A stretch of 27,104 bases of DNA from CAIYZT01 sp052387855 (GTDB taxonomy: Bacteria; Pseudomonadota; Alphaproteobacteria; Rhodobacterales; Rhodobacteraceae): NCBI GenBank assembly GCA_052387855.1, contig JBQTIT010000035.1, positions 1 to 27,104 on the forward strand, read 5' to 3'. The first letter of the stretch is position 1; the number at the start of each line of letters is the position of its first letter. The notes beneath the pieces are model-generated. The model was not told the DNA's origin. It did not search any database and saw only the letters and a list, made by a program, of their open reading frames with translations. A program made the translations under genes and the position numbers. Of the stretch, positions 12,691 to 21,502 are shown piece after piece.

Positions 12691-15321
12691 ATGAAACTGA
12701 AGCAATATCAGATCGATACTCTGTCCACCCTTCGCCGGTTCCTGGAAGAGGCACGCGTTGCAGGGCCGAAGGGCGCCTATGAGGCGATCACCAAGGAAGC
12801 AGAGCAGGCCAAGCGGCTGGGTCGCTTTGGCGGCACCTACACACCGCTGGTGGAACTACCGAACGTGCCCTATGTGTGTCTGCGCCTGCCCACCGGGGGC
12901 GGCAAGACGATCCTTGGCGCGCATTCCATCGGCATCGCGCGGGATGCTTGGGTGGAAAAGGACTATCCGATGGTCCTGTGGCTGGTGCCGTCGAACACGA
13001 TCCGGCTGCAAACAGCCGAGGCGCTGAAGAACGCCCGCCATCCCTATCGACAGGCGCTGGACGAGGCCTTCGACGGCCGGGTGCGCGTGTTCGACATTGC
13101 CGACTTCACGCAAATCCGCCCGCACGACATCCGCGACCATTGCTGCATCGTCGTCGGCACAATCCAGACGCTGCGGGTGTCGAACACCGAAGGGCGCAAG
13201 GTCTATTCCCACAACGAGAACATGGAGCCACATTTCACGGCGCTGCCCAAGACCCTGCCCGGGCTGGAAACGCTGGAAGGCGGCGGCGTCAAGTTCTCGT
13301 TCGCCAATCTGATGCACATCCACCGACCGCTGATGATCGTGGACGAAGCGCATAACGCCGTGACCGGGCTTACGCGTGAGATGCAGGGCCGGGTCAACCC
13401 GTCCGCGATCATCGAGTTCACCGCGACGCCGCGGCTGAATTCCAACATCCTGCACAGCGTGTCGGCGCAGGAATTGAAGCTGGCAGAGATGATCAAGCTG
13501 CCGATCATGTTGTCTGAACATGACACCTGGCAGAACGCCGTGAACGGGGCCATCGCATCTCGGGCGTCGCTGGCCGAGGAAGCCGAGAAGGACACCGACT
13601 ACATTCGGCCCATCGTTCTGTTCCAGGCCCAGCCGAAGAACCAGGAGGTGACGGTCGAGGTTTTGAAGAAGCACCTGATGGAGGTGGAAAACGTCGAGGA
13701 GCACAAGATCGCCGTTGCCACCGGCGATCAGCGCGAACTGGACGGGATCAACTTGTTCGATCCGAAATGCCCCATCGAATTCGTTATCACGGTTGAGGCG
13801 CTGAAGGAGGGCTGGGACTGCTCCTTCGCCTATGCGTTCTGCTCGGTCTCGCGGATCCAGAGTGCGGTTGACGTGGAGCAGTTGCTCGGCCGCGTCCTGC
13901 GGATGCCATATGCCAAGCGCCGCAAGGCCGAGGATCTGAACCGCGCCTATGCCTTCCTGTCAGAACCATCCTTTGGCGTGGCAGCGCGGTCATTGGCCGA
14001 CAAGCTAGTGGCGATGGGTTTTGAAGAGGAAGAGGCTGTCGCGAACATTGAGCCAGTGCAGACCTCGCTCGATGTGGACACGGGTCTGTTCGGCCCGCGT
14101 GACAAACCTAAGCCAACCTTCACGCATACGGTGACGGCCACGCCCGAAGTGGTTGCCGAACTGAAGAAGCGGGAGGGGGTGACCGTCCGCGAGCGAGAGA
14201 ATGGCAAGGTCGAAATCGCCGTGACGGGCCGCGTCGATGGCGGCCTTGAACAGGCGATCATCCAGGCGCTGCCCGAAACCGAACGAACCGGATTTTCGGC
14301 GGCCGTCACCAAATATCGCGTCGAGGTGAAGGACCAGCTATCGCCCGCAGAACAGGGTGAGACGTTCCAGGTTCCTCGCCTGGTGTCAGAGATTCAAGGC
14401 GCATTCGAGTTCGCCGACACTGACATCTTCATGGAATTCCACGACTGGTCGCTGTTGAACCATTCGTTCAAGCTGGGCGAGGTCGAGTTTGCAATCCGCG
14501 AGACGGCGCGCAGCTTCGAGATCGACCTCGACGGTAACCGCATCACCTATCAATTCGCCGATGAGGCCGAGCAACTGGCGCTGGATGTCGATGTCGATGG
14601 CTGGACACCGGAGGCATTGGTGCTGTGGCTCGACCGGCAGGGTCGCCAGCAGGATATTCATCAAAGCGAACTGCTGCGGTGGCTGCGCGACCTCGTTGGC
14701 CACCTGATCACCGCTCGGGGCATGCATATCGCAGCGTTGATGCGATGCAAATTCATTCTCGCCCGCAAGGTCCGTGAAAAGCTGGCGGCAATTCGCCAGC
14801 AGGAACGCAACGGCGTCTACCAGCGGTATCTGTTCGCGCCAGAGGCCAAGGTCGATGTTTCGTTCGATCAGGCCTTCATTTTCAAGGATGGGATGTACTG
14901 GGATCAACGCCGATATCGCGGGCGCTGGAAACCCCGCAGACATTTCCTTGGCCCTGAGAATGTTCCCGCCTTCGACGGCGCAGAGAATGGTGAGGAATTC
15001 CAGTGTGCGCAGGCTATCGACAGCTTGCCCGGCCTGAAGTTCTGGATCCGAAACGTTGCACGCCACCCCAACTCGTTCTGGTTGCCGACTGCGACCGACA
15101 AGTTCTATCCAGACTTCGTGGCTCGGATGGAGGACGGAAAACTGCTCGTTGTCGAATACAAGGGCGCGCATATCGCTGACGGCGCAGACACCGCTGAAAA
15201 GCGGACCATTGGCCAATTGTGGGAAAGAAATAGCGGTGGCAAGGGCTTGTTCGTCGTGGTTGAGAAGACCTTGGATGGCAAGGATATGCGGACACAGATC
15301 ATCGAGAAAATCGGCACCTGA
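12691..15321 (+). CDS. res: Type III-like restriction enzyme Res (SF2 helicase-nuclease)
   Basis: An 876-residue ATP-dependent helicase with a C-terminal nuclease, the restriction partner of Mod. Motifs in order: Walker A LPTGGGKT (66-73), DEAH box (218-221), motif III FTATP (243-247), a GWDCSFAYAF segment with motif VI QLLGRVLRMP (near 397), and a PD-(D/E)xK nuclease with D808 in FYPDFVARM and E822/K824 in VVEYKG. No interruption is seen. AAGGGG precedes the ATG, 10 nt after the mod stop. Type III Res normally cuts only in complex with Mod, so an inactive Mod would leave Res without targeting and is not necessarily lethal. It might also act as a stand-alone defence helicase. Confidence 0.92.
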   Translation: MKLKQYQIDTLSTLRRFLEEARVAGPKGAYEAITKEAEQAKRLGRFGGTYTPLVELPNVPYVCLRLPTGGGKTILGAHSIGIARDAWVEKDYPMVLWLVPSNTIRLQTAEALKNARHPYRQALDEAFDGRVRVFDIADFTQIRPHDIRDHCCIVVGTIQTLRVSNTEGRKVYSHNENMEPHFTALPKTLPGLETLEGGGVKFSFANLMHIHRPLMIVDEAHNAVTGLTREMQGRVNPSAIIEFTATPRLNSNILHSVSAQELKLAEMIKLPIMLSEHDTWQNAVNGAIASRASLAEEAEKDTDYIRPIVLFQAQPKNQEVTVEVLKKHLMEVENVEEHKIAVATGDQRELDGINLFDPKCPIEFVITVEALKEGWDCSFAYAFCSVSRIQSAVDVEQLLGRVLRMPYAKRRKAEDLNRAYAFLSEPSFGVAARSLADKLVAMGFEEEEAVANIEPVQTSLDVDTGLFGPRDKPKPTFTHTVTATPEVVAELKKREGVTVRERENGKVEIAVTGRVDGGLEQAIIQALPETERTGFSAAVTKYRVEVKDQLSPAEQGETFQVPRLVSEIQGAFEFADTDIFMEFHDWSLLNHSFKLGEVEFAIRETARSFEIDLDGNRITYQFADEAEQLALDVDVDGWTPEALVLWLDRQGRQQDIHQSELLRWLRDLVGHLITARGMHIAALMRCKFILARKVREKLAAIRQQERNGVYQRYLFAPEAKVDVSFDQAFIFKDGMYWDQRRYRGRWKPRRHFLGPENVPAFDGAENGEEFQCAQAIDSLPGLKFWIRNVARHPNSFWLPTATDKFYPDFVARMEDGKLLVVEYKGAHIADGADTAEKRTIGQLWERNSGGKGLFVVVEKTLDGKDMRTQIIEKIGT

Positions 15322-15391
15322 TAGCGCGCAGGTCGTGTTGTCTCCGAACATTCCCGGCCCTTCCCAACCGCTCTGATACCCCGACGATGCC

Positions 15392-16822
15392 GTGCATGAG
15401 ACACTGCGCGCCATGCGGACGCTCCTTCATCGCCTTCTCGACTTCACGCGCACGCGCGGCTTTGACGCTGCGGGGCGCGGTCGGCGTTGGGAGGGGGCGC
15501 GGACGGTTGACGGGCTGAACACGGCGATCCTGGCGGGCGCAAGCACGGCGGCGCGGCGGGCCGGGTGGTATGCGAGGAACAACCCGTGGGTTGCAGCGGC
15601 GGTAGATAGCCTGGTCGGCAATGTCGTCGGCGCGGGGATCAAGCCGCAATCCACCCATCCCGACCGCGCTGTGCGCGAACGGCTTCAGGTGCTGTGGCTG
15701 CGCTGGACAGATCATGCCGATCCGGGTGGGCTGGCCGATTTTTATGGGCTTCAAGCGATGGCAGTGCGGGCGATGGTCGAGGGCGGCGAGAGTTTCGCCC
15801 GGCTGCGAGTGGTGCGCGATGCCGCCACCGTTCCATTGCACATCGACCTCTTGGACCGGGACCAGGTGCCGCTGGACCTGCACCGCGACATCGGCGGCGG
15901 CGCGCGCATCCGAGCCGGGATCGAGTTCAACGGCGCTGGGCAGCGCACCGCCTATTGGGTCATGCGCGACCGGCCCGGCGATCCGCTGACCTCGCTGCGG
16001 CTGGAACCGCTGCGGCTGCCCGCCGCCGATTGCCTGCATTTGTTCAAGCCGCTGGCGGCTGGCCAATTGCGCGGGATCACCTGGCTGGCCCCGGTGCTGT
16101 TGCGGCTGCACGAGTTGGACCAGTTCGAGGATGCGGCGCTGGTGAAGGCCAAGGTCGCGGCGCTGTTCACCGGCTTCATCACCGACCCCGACGGGACGGC
16201 AGGAGGGCTTTCCGGCACGAACACCGATGGCGCGCTGACCGTGGGCATGGAACCCGGCAGCCTGATCCCCCTGCCACCCGGCACCGACATCCGCTTTTCC
16301 AACCCTACCGAGCACGACGCCTATGCGCCCTTCGTGAAGAACCACCTGCGCGCCGTCGCAGCCGGGATGGGCCTGCCCTATGAACTGGTCTCGGGCGATC
16401 TGGAGGGCGTCACCTATTCCTCGATCCGTGCCGGGCTGATCGAGTTCCGCCGCCGTGTCGAGCAGTTACAGCACAACGTGGTCGTGCATCTGTTCTGCCG
16501 CCCGGTCTGGGAACGCTTCGTGCGACTGGCAGTGCTGTCGGGCGATCTGCCCGCGCGGGACTTTGACCGCGACCCGGCCGACTATCTGGCCTGCGAGTGG
16601 CTCCCACCAAAGTTCGACTACGTCGACCCGAAGAAGGACGTCGAGGCCGAGATCCTTGCGATCAACGCCGGGCTCAAGAGCAGGACGCAGGCGATTTCCG
16701 AACGGGGCTACGACGCCGAACAGGTCGATGCCGAGATTGCCGCCGACAAGGCGCGGTCGGATGCGCTGGGCCTGAGCTTCGGCGCGCCGCCTGTCCAGAA
16801 GGAGGACATCCCCGATGACTGA
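15392..16822 (+). CDS. Phage portal protein (lambda gpB-like)
   Basis: A 476-residue portal subunit that would form the dodecameric ring through which DNA enters the head. Family text is clear: AGWYARNNPWVAAAVDSLVGN-type N-terminal helix (parts ARRAGWYARNNPW and AAVDSLVGNVVGAG), MAVRAMVEGGESFARLR, HLFKPLAAGQLRGITWLAPVL-like wing (GQLRGITWLAPVLLRL), and GLPYELVSGDLEGVTYSSIR near residue 335. Length is typical. The frame begins with GTG at 15392; ATG at 15413 is an equally possible start, and neither has a good ribosome site. It follows res by 70 bp and overlaps the protease-capsid gene by 8 nt. Confidence 0.93.
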   Translation: MHETLRAMRTLLHRLLDFTRTRGFDAAGRGRRWEGARTVDGLNTAILAGASTAARRAGWYARNNPWVAAAVDSLVGNVVGAGIKPQSTHPDRAVRERLQVLWLRWTDHADPGGLADFYGLQAMAVRAMVEGGESFARLRVVRDAATVPLHIDLLDRDQVPLDLHRDIGGGARIRAGIEFNGAGQRTAYWVMRDRPGDPLTSLRLEPLRLPAADCLHLFKPLAAGQLRGITWLAPVLLRLHELDQFEDAALVKAKVAALFTGFITDPDGTAGGLSGTNTDGALTVGMEPGSLIPLPPGTDIRFSNPTEHDAYAPFVKNHLRAVAAGMGLPYELVSGDLEGVTYSSIRAGLIEFRRRVEQLQHNVVVHLFCRPVWERFVRLAVLSGDLPARDFDRDPADYLACEWLPPKFDYVDPKKDVEAEILAINAGLKSRTQAISERGYDAEQVDAEIAADKARSDALGLSFGAPPVQKEDIPDD

Positions 16823-18614
16823 CACCGTCACCCTGCTGACCCGCCGCGCCGACCTGGCCCCGGCCAGCGCCAACCGCGATGACCGCACCGTCGAGGTGAT
16901 TTGGTCCACCGGTGCGCCCGTGCGCCGCCGCGACATGGCTGGCCCCTATGTCGAACGCCTCAGCCTTGCGCCCGAGGCGGTGGACCTGTCGCGCCTGCAA
17001 GGGGCCAGCGTGCTGGATGCCCACCGGCAATCCGCCGTCCGCGACGTGCTGGGCAGCGTGCAGTCCGCCGCCGTCGATGGACAGCGCGGCACGGCGCTGA
17101 TCCGGTTCTCGACCCGCCCCGAGGTGGAACCGCTTTGGCAGGACGTCCTGTCGGGCATCCTGCGCCATGTCTCGGTCGGCTATTCGGTCGAGGAATGGTC
17201 CGAGACCACTGACAACGGCGCGCGCGTGCTGACCGCCGTGCGCTGGACACCCCACGAGATTTCCCTGGTGCCGACGCCCGCCGACCCCGGCGCCCACATC
17301 CGCATGGAGACCCACATGACCGACACCACCACCCCTTCTCCGCCCGAGGCGCAGACCCGCGCCGCGATCAACACCGAGATCCGCTCAATCGCCCGCATCG
17401 CCGGGCTGGACCAGGCGTGGATCGACGGCCAGATCGATGCCGCCGCCGATGCCGACAGCGCGCGTCGTGCGGCCTTCGAGGCGCTGGCGACCCGCAGCGC
17501 GCCGACGATCCGCACTGAACAGGTCCGCGTCGAAATTGGCGACAGCCAGGACGACCCGGCCCTTCGGGCCCGTCAGATGGGCGAGGCACTCTACGCCCGG
17601 ATCAACCCGCGCCATGACCTCAGCGAACCGGCCCGCCGCTATGCCTATGCCACGCCAGTCGATATGGCCAAGGAACTGCTGACCCTGCGCGGCGAGTCCA
17701 CCATGGCGCTGTCGCCAGCCAGCCTCGTCACCCGTGCCCTGCACACCACGTCAGACTTTCCGATCATCCTCGGCAACACTGTGGGCCGCGTGCTGCGCGA
17801 TGCCTACCAGGCCGCGCCTTCCGGCATCCGCCGTCTTGGCCGCCAGACTTCGGCACGGGATTTCCGCTCGGTGAACAAGATCATGCTGGGCGAGGCCCCG
17901 TTGCTGGAAAAGCTGAACGAGCATGGCGAGATCAAGGCCGGGACCATGGCCGAGGCGCGCGAGGCCTACAAGATCGAGACTTGGGCAAAGAAGATCGGCA
18001 TCACCCGGCAGGTTCTGGTGAACGACGACCTTGGTGCCTTCTCGGACCTCGCCCGCCGCATGGGCCAGGGGGCGGCAGAAACGGAGGCGCGGATCCTCGT
18101 TACCCTGCTGGAGGCCAATAGCGGCAACGGCCCGACCCTGTCGGACACCAAGGCCCTGTTCCATGCCGATCACGGCAACAAGGCAGGCACCGGCGCGGTG
18201 ATCTCCGATGCAACCCTGTCCGCAGCCCGGCTGGCGCTGCGCACCCAGAAGGGGATCGACGGTCGCATCATCCGCGTGACACCGAAGAACCTGCTGGTGC
18301 CGCCCGCGCTGGAAACCGTGGCCGAGAAGTGGCTCGCCACCATCGCGCCCGCCACCGCCGCCGATGTGAACCCGTTTTCGGGTGCCATGTCGCTGGTGGT
18401 CGAACCGCGCCTGTCCAGCGCAACCCGTTGGTATGTGACCGCCGACCCCGGCGAGATCGACGGCCTCGAGTTCGCCTACCTCTCAGGCAACGAGGGGCCC
18501 CAGGTGGAAAGCCGGTCGGGCTGGGACGTGGACGGCGTGGAAATCCGGGTGATCCTGGACTTCGGCGCAGGCTTTATCGACCACCGCGGCTGGTTCCAGA
18601 ACCCTGGGGCGTGA
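16815..18614 (+). CDS. Fused prohead protease - major capsid protein
   Basis: One 599-residue frame carries two normally separate head functions. Residues about 1-165 are an S78-type prohead protease: H70 in SVLDAHRQSAV, S120 in ILRHVSVGYS and E148 in TPHEISLVPTPADPGA fit the catalytic triad. After a charged, proline-rich linker (about 168-200) comes a Mu gpT-like major head protein: SDFPIILGNTVGRVLRDAY, the KIETWAKKIGITRQVLVNDDL segment (parts KIETWAKKIGI and TRQVLVNDDLGAF), ending GFIDHRGWFQNPGA. The protease would cleave itself off, leaving the scaffold-like linker or mature capsid. AGGAGG lies 10 nt before the ATG. No internal stop or frameshift is seen, so the fusion appears genuine. Confidence 0.93.
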   Translation: MTDTVTLLTRRADLAPASANRDDRTVEVIWSTGAPVRRRDMAGPYVERLSLAPEAVDLSRLQGASVLDAHRQSAVRDVLGSVQSAAVDGQRGTALIRFSTRPEVEPLWQDVLSGILRHVSVGYSVEEWSETTDNGARVLTAVRWTPHEISLVPTPADPGAHIRMETHMTDTTTPSPPEAQTRAAINTEIRSIARIAGLDQAWIDGQIDAAADADSARRAAFEALATRSAPTIRTEQVRVEIGDSQDDPALRARQMGEALYARINPRHDLSEPARRYAYATPVDMAKELLTLRGESTMALSPASLVTRALHTTSDFPIILGNTVGRVLRDAYQAAPSGIRRLGRQTSARDFRSVNKIMLGEAPLLEKLNEHGEIKAGTMAEAREAYKIETWAKKIGITRQVLVNDDLGAFSDLARRMGQGAAETEARILVTLLEANSGNGPTLSDTKALFHADHGNKAGTGAVISDATLSAARLALRTQKGIDGRIIRVTPKNLLVPPALETVAEKWLATIAPATAADVNPFSGAMSLVVEPRLSSATRWYVTADPGEIDGLEFAYLSGNEGPQVESRSGWDVDGVEIRVILDFGAGFIDHRGWFQNPGA

Positions 18615-18615
18615 T

Positions 18616-18825
18616 GTGGCCGACCTCGCCCAGCTCACCGCCTGGCGCAATGCCCTGATGGCCGCCCGCTATCAGGGCGTCCGCACAGTCGAATACGACG
18701 GTAAGCGGGTGACCTATGCCAGCGACGCGGAAATGGCCGCCGCGCTGGGCGACCTCAACCGCCAGATCACCGGCACCACGGCGCGCATCGCCGTGGTCCG
18801 TATCCAATCCTCGAAAGGGCTCTGA
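18616..18825 (+). CDS. gpW-like head-tail joining protein
   Basis: A 69-residue protein that would sit below the portal and close the filled head, making the tail-attachment surface. Its pattern (LTAWRNALMAARYQGVRTV, then YDGKRVTYA, then MAAALGDLNRQITG) matches lambda gpW: helix, beta hairpin with a G-x-R-V turn, helix. It starts with GTG one base after the capsid stop, suggesting translational coupling. In a tail-less element this is the last protein needed before a helper tail could dock. Confidence 0.8.
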   Translation: MADLAQLTAWRNALMAARYQGVRTVEYDGKRVTYASDAEMAAALGDLNRQITGTTARIAVVRIQSSKGL

Positions 18826-18827
18826 CG

Positions 18828-19172
18828 ATGAAGAACCATATTCAGAAAGGCGACGTCATCACGGTGGCTGCTCCCGCAGGCGGCATAGGCGCTGGCGAGG
18901 GGGCGATCATCGGCAACATCTTCGGCGTCGCCGCCTTTGCGGCCGCAGTGGGCGAACCGGTCGAACTTGCAACCACCGGCGTCTATCAGCTGCCGAAAGC
19001 GACCACTGCCGTGCTGACGCTCGGCGCGCGGGTCGCGTGGGACAACACCGCGAAGAACATCAACGTGCCGGGCACCGGGCGTTTCCCGGCGGGCATCGCG
19101 ACCGAGGCAGCCGGGAACGGCATCACCAGCGTCGCCGTCCGGCTGGATGGCGTGGGGACCGTTGCAGCATGA
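18828..19172 (+). CDS. DUF2190-type capsid decoration/head protein
   Basis: A 114-residue protein: GDVITVAAPAGGIGAGEGAIIG, given as parts GDVITVAAPAGGI and GEGAIIGNIFGVAAF, followed by GEPVELATTGVYQLPKA and RVAWDNTAKNI. This is the all-beta repeat pattern of DUF2190 proteins, found beside capsid genes and thought to decorate or cement heads. It lies 2 bp after the gpW-like gene and its stop overlaps the next start (ATGA). No signal peptide or membrane segment. Confidence 0.85.
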   Translation: MKNHIQKGDVITVAAPAGGIGAGEGAIIGNIFGVAAFAAAVGEPVELATTGVYQLPKATTAVLTLGARVAWDNTAKNINVPGTGRFPAGIATEAAGNGITSVAVRLDGVGTVAA

Positions 19173-19483
19173 TGGAGCGAGATACTCGCGCCGTCCTGGA
19201 TGGACTCACCCTGTTGGTCGCGGACAGGAAAGGGGCGAGCCAGCTTGACGCGATGCGCAACTACGCGGCCATCATGGCCCTGTGCGCCGATCTTCGGAGA
19301 GCAGCCGACGAGTATAACGGCACGCGCAACATCACCATGGTCATCAGCGAGTTGGAGAACCATATGGCGGCGGCTGCCGGGCTGTTCCCGACTTGGGACT
19401 TGCCGAAGGATCAACACCTCGTAGGCGCCCATGCCGCCATCAGCAAGCTGACCATGGGAACGTGCTTTGGCCAACCAACCTAG
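19169..19483 (+). CDS. Small hypothetical protein, last gene of the head operon
   Basis: A 104-residue protein that I do not recognise. It starts at ATG 19169, overlapping the previous stop by 4 nt (a second ATG follows directly), which argues for translation in the same operon. The sequence is mostly helical and mildly acidic (LTLLVADRKGASQLDAMRNY, then ALCADLRRAADEY), with no cysteine motif or membrane helix. Its place after gpW and DUF2190 is where head-completion or tail-adaptor proteins often lie, but no homology supports that. Confidence 0.6.
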   Translation: MMERDTRAVLDGLTLLVADRKGASQLDAMRNYAAIMALCADLRRAADEYNGTRNITMVISELENHMAAAAGLFPTWDLPKDQHLVGAHAAISKLTMGTCFGQPT

Positions 19484-19496
19484 CGGGAAGGGATGT

Positions 19497-19712
19497 TCAG
19501 GCGGCGTGCTCGCCCTCGTGGAAGGCCATGTCGGTGATTTCGCGGAGGCGTGCGCGGTAGTGGTCCAGCGTGCCGAAATGGCCCCATTTCACCTCCTCCG
19601 GGCTGTAGCCGAAGTGGTCGGCGCTGTGTGCCACCAGCCGCGCCAGCATGGCGTCGATCTCGGTCTTGGCGGCAATGAACGCGTCCAGCGCGGCGTCGTT
19701 GGTCTTGGGCAT
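19497..19712 (-). CDS. Small conserved-looking protein at the right end of the element
   Basis: A 71-residue protein on the opposite strand to the head operon, convergent with the preceding gene at 13 bp. It begins MPKTNDAALDAFIAAKTEID and contains an amphipathic helix pair and HFGYSPEEVKWGHFGTLDHY. The frame is open further upstream but that part has low-complexity, unlikely sequence, and GGGGAC lies before the chosen ATG. As the gene next to the right attachment site it resembles small cargo or moron genes. I do not recognise the family. Confidence 0.55.
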   Translation of the reverse strand: MPKTNDAALDAFIAAKTEIDAMLARLVAHSADHFGYSPEEVKWGHFGTLDHYRARLREITDMAFHEGEHAA

Positions 19713-19899
19713 GATGGTCCCCGAGTTGGTTGCGAGGACATGACGGCTCTGGTTTGCCCGGAGGTCAAGTTCAATCGGACATGGAACGTCCCGCGAACAT
19801 CCGACCATTTCCGTGTCGCATGGGTGTTGCACGGAGGAATTGGGACTCGACGTAAGGGTTTGGAATCTTTGGGGAATGTGTTGTGCGGTGTTGCAACGC

Positions 19900-19924
19900 A
19901 AAAAGCGCGCCGCGGGGCGCCTTG
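19900..19924 (-). terminator. Intrinsic terminator after tRNA-fMet, carried by the element
   Basis: Read leftward from the tRNA, GCGCC and GGCGC (19920-19916 with 19911-19907) form a GC stem with a 4-nt loop, followed by GC and TTTTT. It lies inside the element, about 40 bp beyond the CCA end, so the element appears to supply a replacement terminator for the gene it interrupts. Confidence 0.6.
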
Positions 19925-19957
19925 CATCGGCCTAAGCCTTTGATATCTTGTTAGATT

Positions 19958-20037
<80 letters not shown>

Positions 20038-20363
20038 ACACTTGGGGGCGGTTTAGCGAAGGCTGGTGGGGAACACAAGGGCTGGATTGCGAAAAAATCG
20101 GGGGGGGTCGGTAAGGGAAACGGGGGCAGAGGTTCCGATGGGGCCGGGGGCGGTTTCGGGGCCCGGGTTTGGTTATTGGGGGGTGAGGCCGCGATGCCCG
20201 GGGCGTGGGCTGGGAGTCAAGGTCTTGTCGGTACAAGAGGAGTGGGTAGAGGTCGGAACGGCCGCGCGGCAGGGGGCCCTGGCCATTGCGGGGACGAGGC
20301 GCGACGCGCCGGCAAGGGTGGCGCTGGCTGCTCGGCCCCGATCCCTGGCCGGCCACTGACCGA
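20038..20363. other. Gene-free spacer between tRNA-fMet and dapD
   Basis: The stretch is G-rich on the plus strand with several runs of five to seven G. Reading leftward, TTGTGT and TAAACC with a 17-nt spacer, about 12 nt before the tRNA 5' end, could be a weak tRNA promoter. Nothing else is recognisable. Confidence 0.4.
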
Positions 20364-20392
20364 TTGCACACGGCCGGGCTTGGCCTTATACG
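20364..20392 (+). promoter_or_regulatory. Probable dapD promoter
   Basis: TTGCAC (20364-20369) and TATACG (20387-20392) with a 17-bp spacer lie 28 bp before the dapD start codon, leaving room for the AGGAG ribosome site at 20410-20414. Confidence 0.5.
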
Positions 20393-20420
20393 CCGGGGGC
20401 AATCGCGCCAGGAGCCCGCC

Positions 20421-21245
20421 ATGTCCCACGCCGCTTTGGAAGCCGCCGTCGAAGCCGCCTGGGAGGCGCGCGAGAGCCTGTCCCCCGCAAGCCGGGGCGA
20501 AGCGCGGGACGCGATCGAGGCGACGTTGACGGCGCTGGACAGCGGCACGCTCAGGGTGGCGGAAAAGCGCGGTGCGGACTGGCATGTGAACCAGTGGGCC
20601 AAGAAGGCGGTACTGCTGTCGTTCCGGCTCACCGACATGCATGAGATTTCGGGCAGCAATGGCGGGTCGACCTGGTGGGACAAGGTGCCCTCGAAATGGC
20701 AGGGCTGGGGCGAGAACCAGTGGCGGGCGGCTGGTTTCCGGGCGGTTCCGGGCAGCATCGTGCGGCGCAGCGCGTTCATCGGGAAGAACGTGGTCCTGAT
20801 GCCAAGCTTCGTGAACATCGGGGCCTATGTCGATGAGGGCTCGATGGTGGACGGCTGGGCCACGGTCGGCTCTTGCGCGCAGATCGGCAAGAACGTGCAT
20901 CTGTCGGGCGGCGTCGGCATCGGCGGCGTGCTGGAGCCGATGCAGGCGGGCCCCACGATCATCGAGGACAACTGCTTTGTCGGCGCAAGGTCCGAGGTGG
21001 TCGAGGGCTGCATCGTCCGCGAAGGCTCGGTGCTGGGCATGGGCGTCTTCATCGGCAAGTCCACCAAGATCGTCGACCGCGAAACCGGCGCGGTAATGTA
21101 TGGCGAGGTGCCGGCGGGGTCGGTCGTGGTTGCGGGATCCATGCCGTCAAAGGGCGGGATCCACCTGTATTGCGCGGTGATCGTCAAGAAGGTCGATGCG
21201 CAGACCCGCGCGAAAACCTCGATCAACGAGCTTTTGCGCGACTGA
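20421..21245 (+). CDS. dapD: 2,3,4,5-tetrahydropyridine-2,6-dicarboxylate N-succinyltransferase
   Basis: A 274-residue enzyme of lysine and diaminopimelate synthesis. It transfers succinyl from succinyl-CoA to tetrahydrodipicolinate in the cytoplasm. The N-terminal helical domain (about 1-100, with GGSTWWDKVPSKW) precedes a left-handed beta-helix made of hexapeptide repeats (about 105-240: VVLMPSFVNIGAYVDEGSMV-type text, here FVNIGAYVDEGSMVDGW, then GSCAQIGKNVHLSGGVGIGG, and EVVEGCIVREGSVLGMGVFI). The length is that of the family. ATG 20421 has AGGAG 6 nt upstream; longer in-frame starts are not needed. It is the first clearly chromosomal gene right of the integrated element. Confidence 0.97.
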   Translation: MSHAALEAAVEAAWEARESLSPASRGEARDAIEATLTALDSGTLRVAEKRGADWHVNQWAKKAVLLSFRLTDMHEISGSNGGSTWWDKVPSKWQGWGENQWRAAGFRAVPGSIVRRSAFIGKNVVLMPSFVNIGAYVDEGSMVDGWATVGSCAQIGKNVHLSGGVGIGGVLEPMQAGPTIIEDNCFVGARSEVVEGCIVREGSVLGMGVFIGKSTKIVDRETGAVMYGEVPAGSVVVAGSMPSKGGIHLYCAVIVKKVDAQTRAKTSINELLRD

Positions 21246-21251
21246 TCGGGT

Positions 21252-21330
21252 CAGGGGGCGCTGCCCCCTGGCGGAATTTCCGGGAAATTCCGCCCTCCCC
21301 CGGGATATTTGGCCAAAGTGAAAGCAAGGC
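21252..21330. repeat. Hairpin pair and Rhodobacterales-type extragenic repeat after dapD
   Basis: CAGGGGGC (21252-21259) and GCCCCCTG (21263-21270) form a perfect 8-bp stem with a 3-nt loop just after the dapD stop. It is followed by a perfect 11-bp inverted repeat (21270-21280 with 21284-21294, 3-nt loop) and a CCCCCGGGATATTTGGCCAAA segment, given here as CCCCCGGG then ATATTTGGCCAAA. I recognise this layout as a repeated element found after many genes in this bacterial group. The first hairpin may act as the dapD terminator. The remaining spacer to 21502 shows nothing else. Confidence 0.6.
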
Positions 21331-21502
21331 CTGTCGCGGGCGGCGGGGATTGGGGCTGTACAGGGCCCGGCATTGTCTGTAAGGCCGCCTGATCGGCCCG
21401 AACATCCGGGTTGCGCCGTGACAGGGAGGTCAGGCGCAGACAAAGGGTGATGGTGCCGTCTGGCATGACCGGGCGCCAAGGCGCCCCCCCTTTGGGATAG
21501 AC

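Noticed and set aside
8588..19172. Gene transfer agent cluster of Rhodobacterales
   Set aside because: Terminase is of GpA type, the capsid is gpT-like, an integrase and att sites are present, and no tail genes follow; GTA clusters have a different gene order with tails.
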